From an uncultured Novosphingobium sp. (GTDB taxonomy: Bacteria; Pseudomonadota; Alphaproteobacteria; Sphingomonadales; Sphingomonadaceae): a stretch of 23,145 bases of DNA. The notes under the pieces were generated by a model that searched no databases, was not told the DNA's origin, and was given only the letters and a program-made list of their open reading frames with translations. Below are positions 1-7,921 of the stretch, in pieces (position 1 is the stretch's first letter; the number at the start of each line of letters is the position of its first letter). The stretch spans positions 1-23,145 of the forward strand of contig CAMPIM010000060.1 of NCBI GenBank assembly GCA_946886365.1. Direction: 5' to 3'. The position numbers and the translations under genes are program-made.

Positions 1-1167
1 GCACAGGGCCTGCCCGCTCCCGACCGGGCGCTCGTTCATGCCATCGCCGCCGAGACACTGCGCCACCTGCCCGATCTCGACGCGCTGATCGACGGCGCTA
101 CCCGCCAGCCGCTGCCCCCGGATGCCAAGGCCCGCATGGTCCTGCGCATCGCCCTCATTCAGGTGCTGGCGCTCGGCACTGCGCCCCATGCCGCCATTGC
201 GACCGCGCTGCCGCTGGTCGATGGCGGCCCGCGCAAGCTGGTCCATGGCGTCTTCGGCACTGTCACGCGCGCCACACCCACCCTCCCCGATCCACCCACA
301 TTGCCGGACGAAGTCGTGGCGCGCTGGGAAAGCCAGTGGGGCAGTGACATGCCCGCTGCCGCCGCGCGCGCCTATGCCGTGCGCCCGCCTGTCGATGTCA
401 CCCTGCGCGACCCGGCAGAAACCGCGAGCTGGGCCGAAAAGCTTGGCGGCGAAAGTTTTGCGCCCGGCCATGTCCGCCTGCCCGATCACGGATCGGTGAC
501 GGAGCTTCCCGGCTTCACCGAGGGCGCTTGGTGGGTGCAGGACATCGCCGCCTCTTGCCCTGCGCGCCTTCTTGGCCAAGGCGAGGGCCGCACGGTGCTG
601 GACCTCTGCGCGGCGCCCGGTGGCAAGACGATGCAACTCGCCGCCGCAGGGTGGCAGGTGACGGCCATCGACCAGTCGAAGAAGCGGCTGGAACGGCTGA
701 GCGAAAACCTGTCGCGCACCGGCCTTTCCGCCACGATCGTTCAAGCCGATCTGCGCCAGTGGGAGCCCGCCACCCCCGCCGACGCCATCCTGCTCGATGC
801 CCCCTGCACCGCGACCGGCATCTATCGCCGCCATCCCGACGTGCTGCATCGCATTGGGGGCCGCCAGATTGCCGAACTTGCCGAGTTACAGACGGAGTTG
901 CTGAGCCGCGCGGCCCAATGGCTAAGGCCCGGTGGCACCCTGATCTACGCCACTTGCTCCCTGGAACGAGCGGAAGGCGAAGATCAGTTGGAAACCTTCC
1001 TTCACGCCCATCCCGATTTCAGCATTCAGAGCGCGAACGTGGCCGAATTGCCGCAGGGCCTGCCCCCCCGTCCGGACGGTTGGCTGCGCACCCTGCCCGA
1101 GACGCTGGCCGACCAAGGCGGAACGGACGGATTTTTCGTTGCCCGGCTTGCCCGCGCGCCACAATGA
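1..1167 (+). CDS. rsmB: 16S rRNA (cytosine-C5) methyltransferase RsmB, 5' end missing
   Basis: The reading frame is open from the first base, so the gene starts left of the window; 388 residues are visible. The first ~130 residues look like the NusB-like RNA-binding domain that precedes the catalytic part in RsmB/Fmu. The rest is a Rossmann methyltransferase with SAM motif DLCAAPGGKT (residues 201-210 of the visible part), the DAPC motif (Cys 269) and the YATCS motif (Cys 319). In this family the TCS cysteine attacks C6 of the target cytosine and the PC cysteine helps release the product. The enzyme is cytosolic and methylates C967 of 16S rRNA (E. coli numbering) using SAM. The ATG at 136 lies inside the NusB-like domain and is not the true start. 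Family assignment is firm; the exact rRNA target is inferred from homology. Confidence 0.93.
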   Translation, partial: AQGLPAPDRALVHAIAAETLRHLPDLDALIDGATRQPLPPDAKARMVLRIALIQVLALGTAPHAAIATALPLVDGGPRKLVHGVFGTVTRATPTLPDPPTLPDEVVARWESQWGSDMPAAAARAYAVRPPVDVTLRDPAETASWAEKLGGESFAPGHVRLPDHGSVTELPGFTEGAWWVQDIAASCPARLLGQGEGRTVLDLCAAPGGKTMQLAAAGWQVTAIDQSKKRLERLSENLSRTGLSATIVQADLRQWEPATPADAILLDAPCTATGIYRRHPDVLHRIGGRQIAELAELQTELLSRAAQWLRPGGTLIYATCSLERAEGEDQLETFLHAHPDFSIQSANVAELPQGLPPRPDGWLRTLPETLADQGGTDGFFVARLARAPQ

Positions 1168-1220
1168 ATTAAGATCAACCCTGTAAGAACTGAGATCTGG
1201 CAACGTCTGAAAGGCATCGC

Positions 1221-1706
1221 TTGCGCCCGACCGAGCCCCTTGCCCTGAACCATAGCTGGCCGCTCTACGACCTGCACCAGCATCTCGCCTCGGTGTCGCT
1301 CGACGATCATACCGCGCGCGATGATCAGGCGCTGGCGGAGCGGGGCATTGGCCTATGGCACTGCAATCTTGACGACGACAGCCTGTGTTGGACAGGCGGC
1401 GTCTATGATCTGTTTGGCCTGGAACGGGGCATGACGGTTCAGCGCCCGCTCGCCACATCGCTCTACCAACCCGACTCTCGCGAGGCGATGGAGCAGCTAC
1501 GCGCCTATGCCATTCGCCATCGCCGCGGCTTCACCGTGGACGTCGATATACGGCCGCTCGACGGCGGCGAATGCACCATGCGCCTCATCGCCGCCCCGAT
1601 ATTGGAGGGCGCGCATGTCGTCGCGCTCCACGGCGTGAAGCAGTTTTTGCCGCGCGGATCGGTGGCGTCACGCGGCCTTGATCCCACTATTTTCAACCTG
1701 CCCTGA
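1221..1706 (+). CDS. PAS-like domain protein of unknown role
   Basis: This encodes a 161-residue soluble protein. From about residue 40 to 150 it has the look of a single PAS fold: a GIGLWHCNLDDDSLCWTGG segment, then YDLFGL, a helical stretch, and a final strand pair ending near VVALHGVKQFL. No kinase, GGDEF, HTH or other output domain is attached and no heme- or flavin-binding residue can be named. The start is uncertain. I chose TTG at 1221 because AAAGG lies 6 bases upstream and the frame is closed by TGA at 1191-1193; an in-frame GTG near 1293 is an alternative. It lies 53 bp after rsmB and 91 bp before rpe, whose own promoter-like boxes suggest it is not co-transcribed with rpe. Ligand and partner are unknown. 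Confidence 0.7.
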   Translation: MRPTEPLALNHSWPLYDLHQHLASVSLDDHTARDDQALAERGIGLWHCNLDDDSLCWTGGVYDLFGLERGMTVQRPLATSLYQPDSREAMEQLRAYAIRHRRGFTVDVDIRPLDGGECTMRLIAAPILEGAHVVALHGVKQFLPRGSVASRGLDPTIFNLP

Positions 1707-1759
1707 ATCCCGCGCCAACGAGCGCCGAAAAAGCCTGTGGATAAGGTCGAACTGCGCCG

Positions 1760-1788
1760 TTGCCCTTGACCCAAGGCGCGGCTAGAGC
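1760..1788 (+). promoter_or_regulatory. promoter-like boxes of rpe
   Basis: TTGCCC (1760-1765) and TAGAGC (1783-1788) are separated by 17 bases. The same arrangement precedes purH and the adenosine kinase gene here. The -10 box ends only 9 bases before the rpe ATG, so the transcript would have almost no leader. This is pattern-based and untested. Confidence 0.5.
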
Positions 1789-1797
1789 CGACTGTTG

Positions 1798-2460
1798 ATG
1801 ACCAGCCCTATCCTTATCTCGCCCTCCATCCTCTCCGCCGACTTCGCCCGTCTGGGCGAGGAGGTCCGCGCGATTGACGAGGCGGGTTGCGACTGGGTCC
1901 ATATCGATGTGATGGACGGCCATTTCGTGCCCAACATCACGATCGGCCCGGCTGTCGTGAAGGCCCTGCGCCCGCACAGCAAGAAGCCGTTCGACGTCCA
2001 TCTGATGATCTCTCCGGTGGACCAGTATCTCGACGCCTTCGCGCAGGCAGGCGCCGATATCCTGACCGTCCACCCGGAAGCCGGGCCGCACATTCACCGC
2101 TCCATCCAGTATATCAAGTCGCTGGGCGTGCAGGCGGGCGTGGTGCTGAACCCCGGCACCCCGGCCAAGATGCTCGATTATCTGATCGATGATGTCGACC
2201 TGATCCTGGTGATGAGCGTCAATCCCGGTTTTGGCGGGCAGAGCTTCATCGAAAATCAGCTGCGCAAGATTGAGGCGATCCGCAAGATGATCGACAAAAG
2301 CGGGCGTGACATTCGCCTGCAGGTCGATGGCGGCATCGATTTCACCACAGCGCCCCGCGCGATCGAAGCGGGCGCGGACGTGCTGGTCGCTGGCACCGCA
2401 ACCTTCCGTGGCGGGCCTTCCGCCTATGCCGACAATATCCGGAAGCTCAAGGGCGGGTGA
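1798..2460 (+). CDS. rpe: ribulose-phosphate 3-epimerase
   Basis: This is a 220-residue cytosolic TIM-barrel enzyme that interconverts D-ribulose 5-phosphate and D-xylulose 5-phosphate in the pentose phosphate pathway. Family signatures are complete: His35 and Asp37 in [13 protein letters not shown], His68 in FDVHLMI, and Asp177 in VDGGI. These four are the expected metal and acid/base ligands. NPGFGGQ (phosphate-binding region) is also present. Length is normal. I take ATG 1798 rather than the in-frame TTG at 1795. No Shine-Dalgarno sequence precedes it, and the -10-like box lies 9 bases upstream, suggesting a leaderless mRNA. Its stop overlaps the GTG start of the next gene (GTGA), so the two are probably translationally coupled. 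Confidence 0.95.
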   Translation: MTSPILISPSILSADFARLGEEVRAIDEAGCDWVHIDVMDGHFVPNITIGPAVVKALRPHSKKPFDVHLMISPVDQYLDAFAQAGADILTVHPEAGPHIHRSIQYIKSLGVQAGVVLNPGTPAKMLDYLIDDVDLILVMSVNPGFGGQSFIENQLRKIEAIRKMIDKSGRDIRLQVDGGIDFTTAPRAIEAGADVLVAGTATFRGGPSAYADNIRKLKGG

Positions 2461-4226
2461 GCGACAAGCGGCGCATCCCCAGCCCATCGCTTGCGGATAC
2501 GGCGGAATCAGAACCAGCCGAAAACGGAATCGAACAGGGCAAGCGCCTCATCCGCGTCGCGGATGACAAGGGCCTGTCGCTGGCCCAACGGGTCGCCAAC
2601 CGCTTTTACCTGATGAGCTGGAAAACGCCGATCCACGGACGGCGGCTCAAGGGGAAATATCCGCTCAAATTGCTAGCCGTGCCCGATGATGAAATTGCGG
2701 GCGATGCGAAGGCTGGCCAGGCGATCCGCGCTGGCTATTTCCTGTTTCGCGGACTGAAGCAGCCGGTCAACACGCTGGATTTCGACCGCCTGACCGTCAT
2801 CCCGGCTTTCGCCGATTATCTGCACAGCTTTGCATGGCTGCGCGACCTGTCATCGGCGGCGACGCGGGAACAGGGCGCGCCCATCGCCGAAGCCGTGCTG
2901 CGCAAATGGCTGGACGTGCATGCCGAAACGCCCAGCGAACCCGCCTGGCGCGCCGACAATGCTGGTTGGCGGCTACTCTTCTGGTCGGCTCATGCGCCGC
3001 TTATCCTGTCGTCCAGCGATCTGGTCTATCGCTCGCTGGTGCTGAACTGCATCGCACGGACGGCGCGGCATCTAGATCGCGGCGCGGACAAGGCGCCGCT
3101 TGGCCTCCCGCGTCTGGTGGCCTGGGGCGGGATCGTTGCGGCATCAATGTTGCTGCCGGGTGGCGCTGCCCGCAAGATTTTCGGTGAGGCGGGTCTCAAG
3201 CGCGCCATCGAAAACACGGTTCATGGCGATGGCGGCATTATCTCGCGATCGCCCAGTGACCAATTGGACGCCATCATGCTGCTGGCAATGGTGCGGGCGG
3301 TTTATGATGTTCGCCGCGAACAGGTGCCGCCTTTCCTCGCCGAAGCGCAGGGGCGAATGGTTCCCGCGCTGCTGGGCCTCACCCATGGCGATGGCGGGCT
3401 TGGCAGCTGGCAGGGCACGGGCGCGATCGACCCCGCCATCATAGAAGACGTGATCCGGGCAAGCCGCGTGCGTGCGCGTCCGCTGCGGCAGGCGAGCGAT
3501 TGGGGCTATCAGCGGCTCGTCGCGGGCACGACCATCGTTCAGATCGATGCTGCGCCGCCACCGGTCGCCCGACTGGCCGAGGCGGGATGCGCCTCCACCA
3601 CCGCGATCGAGATCAGCGACGGGCCGCAGCGGCTGATCGTCAATTGCGGCGGCGCGGCGCTTGAGGGCGCATGGATGCCCGGCGGCCTCGCACAGGGCCT
3701 GCGCACCACGGCGGCGCATAGCACGCTGGTGCTGAACAACAGCAATTCCACGGCCTTGCTCCCCGACGGCACGCTGGGACGCGGCGTCACCGAAGTCGAA
3801 TTTCACCGGCAGGAGCAGGAAAGCGGCAGCCGGATAGAGATCAGCCATGACGGCTATGTGCGGCGCATGGGCTATGTCCACCGCCGCCTGCTGCTCGTCA
3901 GCATCGATGGCCGCGAAATCCGGGGCGAAGACATGCTGACACCCGCCGCGCGCCGCCGTCGGCCGGTAAAGCTGCCCGCCGAACTACGCTTTCACCTCGC
4001 CCCCGGAGTAGAACCCACCGCCACAGCCGACGGCATGGGCGCGTTGTTGCGCATCGAGATGGGGCCTATCTGGCAGTTCCGCGCCAATGCCGGGAAGCTC
4101 GCCATAGAGGAAAGCCTCTGGGTGGATGGAGAAGGTCGTCCGCATGAGACCCGCCAATTGGTCATCACCGCCGAAGCGCTGCCCGGCGGATCGACCATCG
4201 GCTGGCTCTTCAAGCGGATGAGCTAA
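2457..4226 (+). CDS. heparinase II/III-family protein (putative polysaccharide lyase)
   Basis: This is a 589-residue protein. The N-terminal ~340 residues are helical, with two HGDGG motifs (His256 in [12 protein letters not shown], and again near residue 310 in [13 protein letters not shown]), resembling the alpha/alpha toroid of heparinase II/III proteins. The C-terminal part (about 370-589) is the beta-rich lyase domain with the hallmark AHSTLVLNN, giving His421 as a likely catalytic residue. No clear signal peptide is visible: the first 40 residues are polar, so its location is uncertain. The family cleaves acidic polysaccharides by beta-elimination, but nothing here identifies the substrate, and a heparin substrate is unlikely in such a bacterium. 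GTG 2457 overlaps the rpe stop. From my knowledge of the group, this gene commonly lies between rsmB/rpe and purH in Alphaproteobacteria, which argues for a conserved envelope role. Confidence 0.85.
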   Translation: MSDKRRIPSPSLADTAESEPAENGIEQGKRLIRVADDKGLSLAQRVANRFYLMSWKTPIHGRRLKGKYPLKLLAVPDDEIAGDAKAGQAIRAGYFLFRGLKQPVNTLDFDRLTVIPAFADYLHSFAWLRDLSSAATREQGAPIAEAVLRKWLDVHAETPSEPAWRADNAGWRLLFWSAHAPLILSSSDLVYRSLVLNCIARTARHLDRGADKAPLGLPRLVAWGGIVAASMLLPGGAARKIFGEAGLKRAIENTVHGDGGIISRSPSDQLDAIMLLAMVRAVYDVRREQVPPFLAEAQGRMVPALLGLTHGDGGLGSWQGTGAIDPAIIEDVIRASRVRARPLRQASDWGYQRLVAGTTIVQIDAAPPPVARLAEAGCASTTAIEISDGPQRLIVNCGGAALEGAWMPGGLAQGLRTTAAHSTLVLNNSNSTALLPDGTLGRGVTEVEFHRQEQESGSRIEISHDGYVRRMGYVHRRLLLVSIDGREIRGEDMLTPAARRRRPVKLPAELRFHLAPGVEPTATADGMGALLRIEMGPIWQFRANAGKLAIEESLWVDGEGRPHETRQLVITAEALPGGSTIGWLFKRMS

Positions 4227-4249
4227 GCCCCCTTGCCCCGAATCCTGTC

Positions 4250-4290
4250 CTTGCCGCATCGGCCCGGCAGGACTAGAGGGCTGCGGCAAG
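4250..4290. repeat. perfect 9-bp inverted repeat spanning the purH promoter
   Basis: CTTGCCGCA (4250-4258) is repeated in reverse complement as TGCGGCAAG (4282-4290), with a 23-base spacer. The left arm contains the -35-like box and the right arm sits at the expected start of transcription. GCCC (4262-4265) and GGGC (4278-4281) could extend the pairing after a three-base bulge. It may be an operator, or an RNA hairpin ending the upstream transcript; no T-run follows. Confidence 0.45.
4251..4279 (+). promoter_or_regulatory. promoter-like boxes of purH
   Basis: TTGCCG (4251-4256), a 17-base spacer and TAGAGG (4274-4279) match the pattern before rpe. The expected transcription start is near 4286, leaving a leader of about 37 bases that carries the AGGAAG ribosome-binding site before ATG 4323. 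Confidence 0.5.
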
Positions 4291-4322
4291 CCTGAGCGGC
4301 ACTTTGAACAGCAGGAAGCATC

Positions 4323-5780
4323 ATGTCAGACGTCACCATCAAACGCGCCCTCCTTTCCGTGTCGGACAAGTCCGGCCTCATCGAACTGGGTCAGGCGCTG
4401 GGCAAGCATGGCGTTGAACTGGTGTCCACCGGCGGCACGGCCAAGGCTCTGCGCGATGCCGGGCTGGACGTGAAGGATATTTCGGACCTCACCGGCTTCC
4501 CGGAAATGATGGACGGCCGCGTCAAGACGCTGCACCCCAAGGTTCATGGCGGCCTGCTCGCCGTGCGCAACAATCCCGACCATGTCGCCTCCATGCAGGA
4601 ACATGAAATCGGCGCCATCGATCTTGTCGTGGTCAACCTCTACCCCTTCGCCGCCACGGTCGCGAAGGGGGCAGAGCGCGAGGAGATTATCGAGAATATC
4701 GATATTGGCGGCCCTTCCATGGTCCGCTCCGCCGCGAAGAATCATGAAAGCGTCGCGATCGTCACCGATCCCGCCGACTATGCCCGTCTGATAGCGGAGA
4801 TGACGGAAAAGGGCGGCGCGACCAGCTATGACTTCCGCCGGATGCTCGCGGCCAAAGCCTATGCCGCTACCGCCGCCTATGATTCGATGATCGCCAGCTG
4901 GTTCGCCTTTGCCGATCAGGGCGTCGATTTCCCCGAAACACTGGCCGTATCGAGCAAGCTCGGCGTGACGCTGCGCTATGGTGAGAATCCGCATCAGTCG
5001 GCCGCGCTCTATCTGCCCGTCGGTCCTTCCGCCAATGGCATTGCCCAGGCGAAGCAGATTCAGGGCAAGGAGCTCAGCTACAATAATTACAATGACGCCG
5101 ACGCCGCGCTGGAGCTGGTCAGCGAGTTCCGTGACGGCCCGCCGACCGTGGTGATCGTCAAACACGCCAATCCCTGCGGCGTCGCTACTGGCAATACGCT
5201 GATCGAAGCCTATGAAGCCGCCCTCGCCTGCGACAGCGTCTCGGCCTTTGGCGGTATCATCGCCGTCAACCGCCCGCTCGACGGCCCGACCGCCGAAGCG
5301 ATCAGCGGTATCTTCACCGAAGTCGTCGCCGCGCCCGACGCTAACGAAGAAGCCAAGGCGATCTTCGCCAAGAAGAAGAACCTCCGCTTGTTGCTGACGG
5401 GCGAACTGCCCGATCCTGCCCGCACCGGCCTGATGATGAAGAGCATCGCTGGCGGCATGCTGGTGCAGAGCCGCGACAATGGCCACATCACCCGCGATCA
5501 GTTGAAGGTCGTGACCAAGCGTGCGCCCACCGAACAGGAACTCAACGACTGCCTGTTCGCCTGGACCATAGCCAAGCATGTGAAGTCGAACGCCATCGTC
5601 TATGCCAAGGGCAACAGCACCGCAGGCATCGGCGCGGGGCAGATGAACCGTCTCGAATCCGCGCGCATCGCGGCGTGGAAGGCCAAGGATGCCGCTGAAA
5701 AGGCGGGTTGGAGCGAAGCCCGCACTATCGGTTCGGCGGTCGCGTCCGGCGGTGATCCAGCCGGGCGGATCGATCCGTGA
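4323..5780 (+). CDS. purH: bifunctional AICAR formyltransferase / IMP cyclohydrolase, C-terminus lost by frameshift
   Basis: PurH performs the last two steps of purine synthesis: AICAR formylation from 10-formyl-THF, then ring closure to IMP. The N-terminal cyclohydrolase domain ([12 protein letters not shown] to about residue 200) and the transformylase core with KHANPCG (Lys280-His281) are intact. AGGAAG lies 6 bases before ATG 4323. The frame follows the family to GSAVAS (codon 5745-5747), then reads an unrelated [10 protein letters not shown] and stops, giving 485 residues. The expected ending ([14 protein letters not shown] to MRHFRH, 35 residues) is present at 5749-5853 in another frame, and the conserved DAFFPF stretch between is absent. 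475 intact + 19 missing + 35 tail residues gives 529, the length of E. coli PurH. I infer a deletion of about 56 bp. In known ATIC structures the lost segments contribute to the transformylase site, so activity is doubtful. A sequence or assembly error is equally possible. Confidence 0.9.
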   Translation: MSDVTIKRALLSVSDKSGLIELGQALGKHGVELVSTGGTAKALRDAGLDVKDISDLTGFPEMMDGRVKTLHPKVHGGLLAVRNNPDHVASMQEHEIGAIDLVVVNLYPFAATVAKGAEREEIIENIDIGGPSMVRSAAKNHESVAIVTDPADYARLIAEMTEKGGATSYDFRRMLAAKAYAATAAYDSMIASWFAFADQGVDFPETLAVSSKLGVTLRYGENPHQSAALYLPVGPSANGIAQAKQIQGKELSYNNYNDADAALELVSEFRDGPPTVVIVKHANPCGVATGNTLIEAYEAALACDSVSAFGGIIAVNRPLDGPTAEAISGIFTEVVAAPDANEEAKAIFAKKKNLRLLLTGELPDPARTGLMMKSIAGGMLVQSRDNGHITRDQLKVVTKRAPTEQELNDCLFAWTIAKHVKSNAIVYAKGNSTAGIGAGQMNRLESARIAAWKAKDAAEKAGWSEARTIGSAVASGGDPAGRIDP

Positions 5781-5856
5781 CGAGGAAGTCATCGCGGCGG
5801 CGGACGAAGCGGGCCTCGCCATGGTCTTCACCGGCATGCGGCACTTCCGCCACTAA
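5749..5856 (+). pseudogene. purH: out-of-frame C-terminal remnant of purH
   Basis: Read from 5749, this gives 35 residues, [14 protein letters not shown] through GMRHFRH, then TAA at 5854-5856. It is the standard carboxyl end of PurH. It has no start codon context of its own and overlaps the frame that ends at 5780. The terminator-like hairpin lies 7 bases after its TAA, so the original gene end was 5856. A repaired annotation would be one gene, 4323-5856. Confidence 0.85.
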
Positions 5857-5863
5857 GACAGGC

Positions 5864-5890
5864 TGGCGGGGCGGTTCACCTGCCCCGCCA
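5864..5890 (+). terminator. hairpin terminator after purH
   Basis: TGGCGGGGC (5864-5872) pairs perfectly with GCCCCGCCA (5882-5890) around a 9-base centre, with two further possible pairs inside. The sequence after it is moderately A/T-rich but lacks a clean T-run. Its position just after 5856 suits the end of the purH transcript. Confidence 0.6.
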
Positions 5891-5893
5891 TGC

Positions 5894-5922
5894 TTACCTG
5901 ATCATTAACCATTCCTTAGATG
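5894..5922 (+). promoter_or_regulatory. promoter-like boxes of the FAD oxidoreductase cluster
   Basis: TTACCT (5894-5899), a 17-base spacer and TAGATG (5917-5922) resemble the other promoter-like sites here, with a weaker -35 box. The leader would be about 42 bases, ending in a GGGGGG purine run 6 bases before ATG 5971. Confidence 0.4.
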
Positions 5923-5970
5923 ATTTCCGCCAATTCCGATGATAGAAGTTAGCCTATCGGGGGGCATTGC

Positions 5971-7497
5971 ATGCCGGAAATCGACCAGAATGTGGATGTC
6001 GCCATCATCGGCGCGGGTCCGGCAGGCCTGACTGCGGCCTATTTGCTCACCAAGAAGGGCTATTCGGTCACCGTTATCGAGAAGGACCCCCGCTATGTCG
6101 GCGGGATCAGCCGGACTGTCGAGCTGAACGGATTCCGCTTCGACATTGGCGGCCACCGCTTCTTTTCCAAGTCGAAAGAGGTGGTCGATCTCTGGAATGA
6201 GATCCTGCCCAATGATTTCATCCAGCGCCCCCGGATGAGCCGCATCTATTATGAGGGCAAATTCTACAGCTATCCGCTGCGTGCCTTTGAAGCGTTGTGG
6301 AACCTTGGCGTGTGGCGATCGACGCTATGCATGGCGAGTTTCGCGAAGGCCAGGCTGCGGCCGAACCGCAATGTCCGATCCTTTCAGGATTGGACGGTTA
6401 ACGCCTTCGGACGCAAGCTGTTCTCCATCTTCTTCAAGACCTATACCGAAAAGGTCTGGGGCATGCCCTGCAACGAAATGTCGGCTGATTGGGCGGCGCA
6501 GCGGATCAAGGGCCTGTCGCTATGGGGCGCGGTGAAGGATGGGCTGAAGCGCTCGCTGGGTCTCAACAAGCGGCCCAATGACGGCATGGCGACCAAGACC
6601 TTGCTGGAAAGCTTCCGCTATCCACGCCTTGGCCCCGGCATGATGTGGGAAGCGGCACGGGACTTCGTCGTCAAGGGCGGCAACAAGGTGCTGATGGCGC
6701 ATAGCCTCAAGCAGCTGTCGCACGACCAAGGCACCGGCCAATGGCAGATGGTCGCTCAGGGTCCCGAGGGCGAGGTGCTGTTGAAGGCGCGTCATGTGAT
6801 CAGTTCAGCGCCGATGCGTGAGCTGGCGGGCCGCATTCATCCTTTGCCCGCGACGCTCGGCAATGCGATGGAGCTTAAGTATCGCGACTTCCTGACCGTC
6901 GCGCTGATGATCAAGTCGGAGGACCTGTTTCCCGACAACTGGATCTACATCCATGATTCGAAGGTTCAGGTCGGCCGCATCCAGAATTTCCGCAGCTGGT
7001 CTCCCGAAATGGTGCCCGACCCGTCACTCGCCTGCGTCGGCCTTGAATATTTCTGCTTCGAAGGCGATGGCCTGTGGTCGTCGAGCGACGATGCCCTGGT
7101 CGAGCTCGCCAAGCGCGAAATGGCGATCCTGGGGCTGTGCGATCCTGCCGATGTTGTCGGGGGAGCGGTCGTCCGTCAGGAAAAAGCCTATCCCGTCTAT
7201 GACGATGATTATGCCGCCAATGTGCTGAAGATGCGGACGGAACTTGAGCAGCTCTACCCGACGCTGCATCTGGTCGGCCGTAACGGCATGCACCGCTATA
7301 ATAATCAGGATCATGCGATGATGACCGCCATGCTGACGGTGCGGAACATCGAAGCTGGCGAGCGGCAGTTCGACATCTGGGCGGTCAACGAGGATGCCGA
7401 ATATCATGAAGCTGGCGAGGAAGGCGAAGAAGCCATCGGGCAGAATGCGGCGCTGGGGAGCGTGCGGCGGGTGCCCGGCCGCCTGAAGGCCGCGTAA
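5971..7497 (+). CDS. NAD(P)/FAD-dependent oxidoreductase of the amine-oxidase/protoporphyrinogen-oxidase-like family
   Basis: This is a 508-residue protein. The N-terminus is a dinucleotide-binding fold with GAGPAGLTAA (residues 14-23) and acidic Glu37 at the end of the second strand, as expected for FAD ribose binding. GGISRTV and DIGGHRFFSKS (about 44-68) are the next FAD contacts of the family. A C-terminal segment around residues 430-455 (VGRNGMHRYNNQDHAMMTAM) matches the closing FAD motif of UDP-galactopyranose mutase-like and protoporphyrinogen-oxidase-like proteins. No transmembrane segment is seen. Proteins of this type often sit in polysaccharide gene clusters. Here it is followed after 10 bases by a GtrA-family gene and then a GT-C-like membrane protein, so I infer action on a sugar nucleotide or a lipid-linked sugar. 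Substrate and reaction are unknown; the haem enzyme HemG/HemY role is less likely. Confidence 0.85.
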   Translation: MPEIDQNVDVAIIGAGPAGLTAAYLLTKKGYSVTVIEKDPRYVGGISRTVELNGFRFDIGGHRFFSKSKEVVDLWNEILPNDFIQRPRMSRIYYEGKFYSYPLRAFEALWNLGVWRSTLCMASFAKARLRPNRNVRSFQDWTVNAFGRKLFSIFFKTYTEKVWGMPCNEMSADWAAQRIKGLSLWGAVKDGLKRSLGLNKRPNDGMATKTLLESFRYPRLGPGMMWEAARDFVVKGGNKVLMAHSLKQLSHDQGTGQWQMVAQGPEGEVLLKARHVISSAPMRELAGRIHPLPATLGNAMELKYRDFLTVALMIKSEDLFPDNWIYIHDSKVQVGRIQNFRSWSPEMVPDPSLACVGLEYFCFEGDGLWSSSDDALVELAKREMAILGLCDPADVVGGAVVRQEKAYPVYDDDYAANVLKMRTELEQLYPTLHLVGRNGMHRYNNQDHAMMTAMLTVRNIEAGERQFDIWAVNEDAEYHEAGEEGEEAIGQNAALGSVRRVPGRLKAA

Positions 7498-7507
7498 ACC
7501 GGCAGTC

Positions 7508-7921
7508 ATGGCATTGATGAACCTTGGCCATCTGAGCAGCGCCCTCGCCGTCCGCTTCACCATAGTCCGCTATTTGCTGGCCAGCCTTTGCGCGCTTTGC
7601 GGCGACATGCTGCTGTTCCTGGCATTGCTGCGGTTTGATGTGCCCCCCACGATGGCGGGAGCCATCGGCTATGCATCGGGCCTGCTGTTGCACTGGCTGA
7701 TCAGTGTTCGTTTCGTTTTTCCTTCGGCTGTCGGCCCGACGAACCGGCAGCGTCTGGGCTTTGCCGTCAGCGCGGGGGTCGGCATCGCCGTGACATCCGG
7801 CCTTATCAGCGTTTTGGGAGCCGCCGGAATGACCCCGGCGCTTGCGAAGCTGTTCGCCATCCCCGCAAGTTTTCTATCTGTATATGCGATCCGGAAATAT
7901 GGCGTCTTCGCCGCTCGCTAA
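7508..7921 (+). CDS. GtrA-family small membrane protein
   Basis: This 137-residue protein is almost entirely hydrophobic and has four predicted membrane segments (about 20-38, 45-65, 78-98 and 106-126) linked by short basic loops. The VRYLLAS entry to the first helix and the loop RFVFPS followed by basic residues fit the GtrA family, whose members are thought to flip or help move polyprenyl-phosphate-linked sugars across the inner membrane. It starts at ATG 7508, 10 bases after the FAD oxidoreductase, with a weak ribosome-binding site; ATG 7517 is a possible alternative. The downstream gene starts inside its last codons. No GtrB-like glycosyltransferase, the usual partner, is found in the window. 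Confidence 0.85.
   Translation: MALMNLGHLSSALAVRFTIVRYLLASLCALCGDMLLFLALLRFDVPPTMAGAIGYASGLLLHWLISVRFVFPSAVGPTNRQRLGFAVSAGVGIAVTSGLISVLGAAGMTPALAKLFAIPASFLSVYAIRKYGVFAAR

Noticed and set aside
1693..2487. 264-residue minus-strand frame over rpe
   Set aside because: It is the shadow of rpe; the plus strand has all Rpe catalytic residues.
3144..3881. 245-residue minus-strand frame inside the heparinase-like gene
   Set aside because: It lies wholly within a well-supported gene and has no recognisable motif.
4326..5837. 503-residue open frame antisense to purH
   Set aside because: It mirrors purH codon by codon, has low-complexity Gly/Asp/Ala-rich content without a recognisable domain, and is expected from strong GC bias at third positions.
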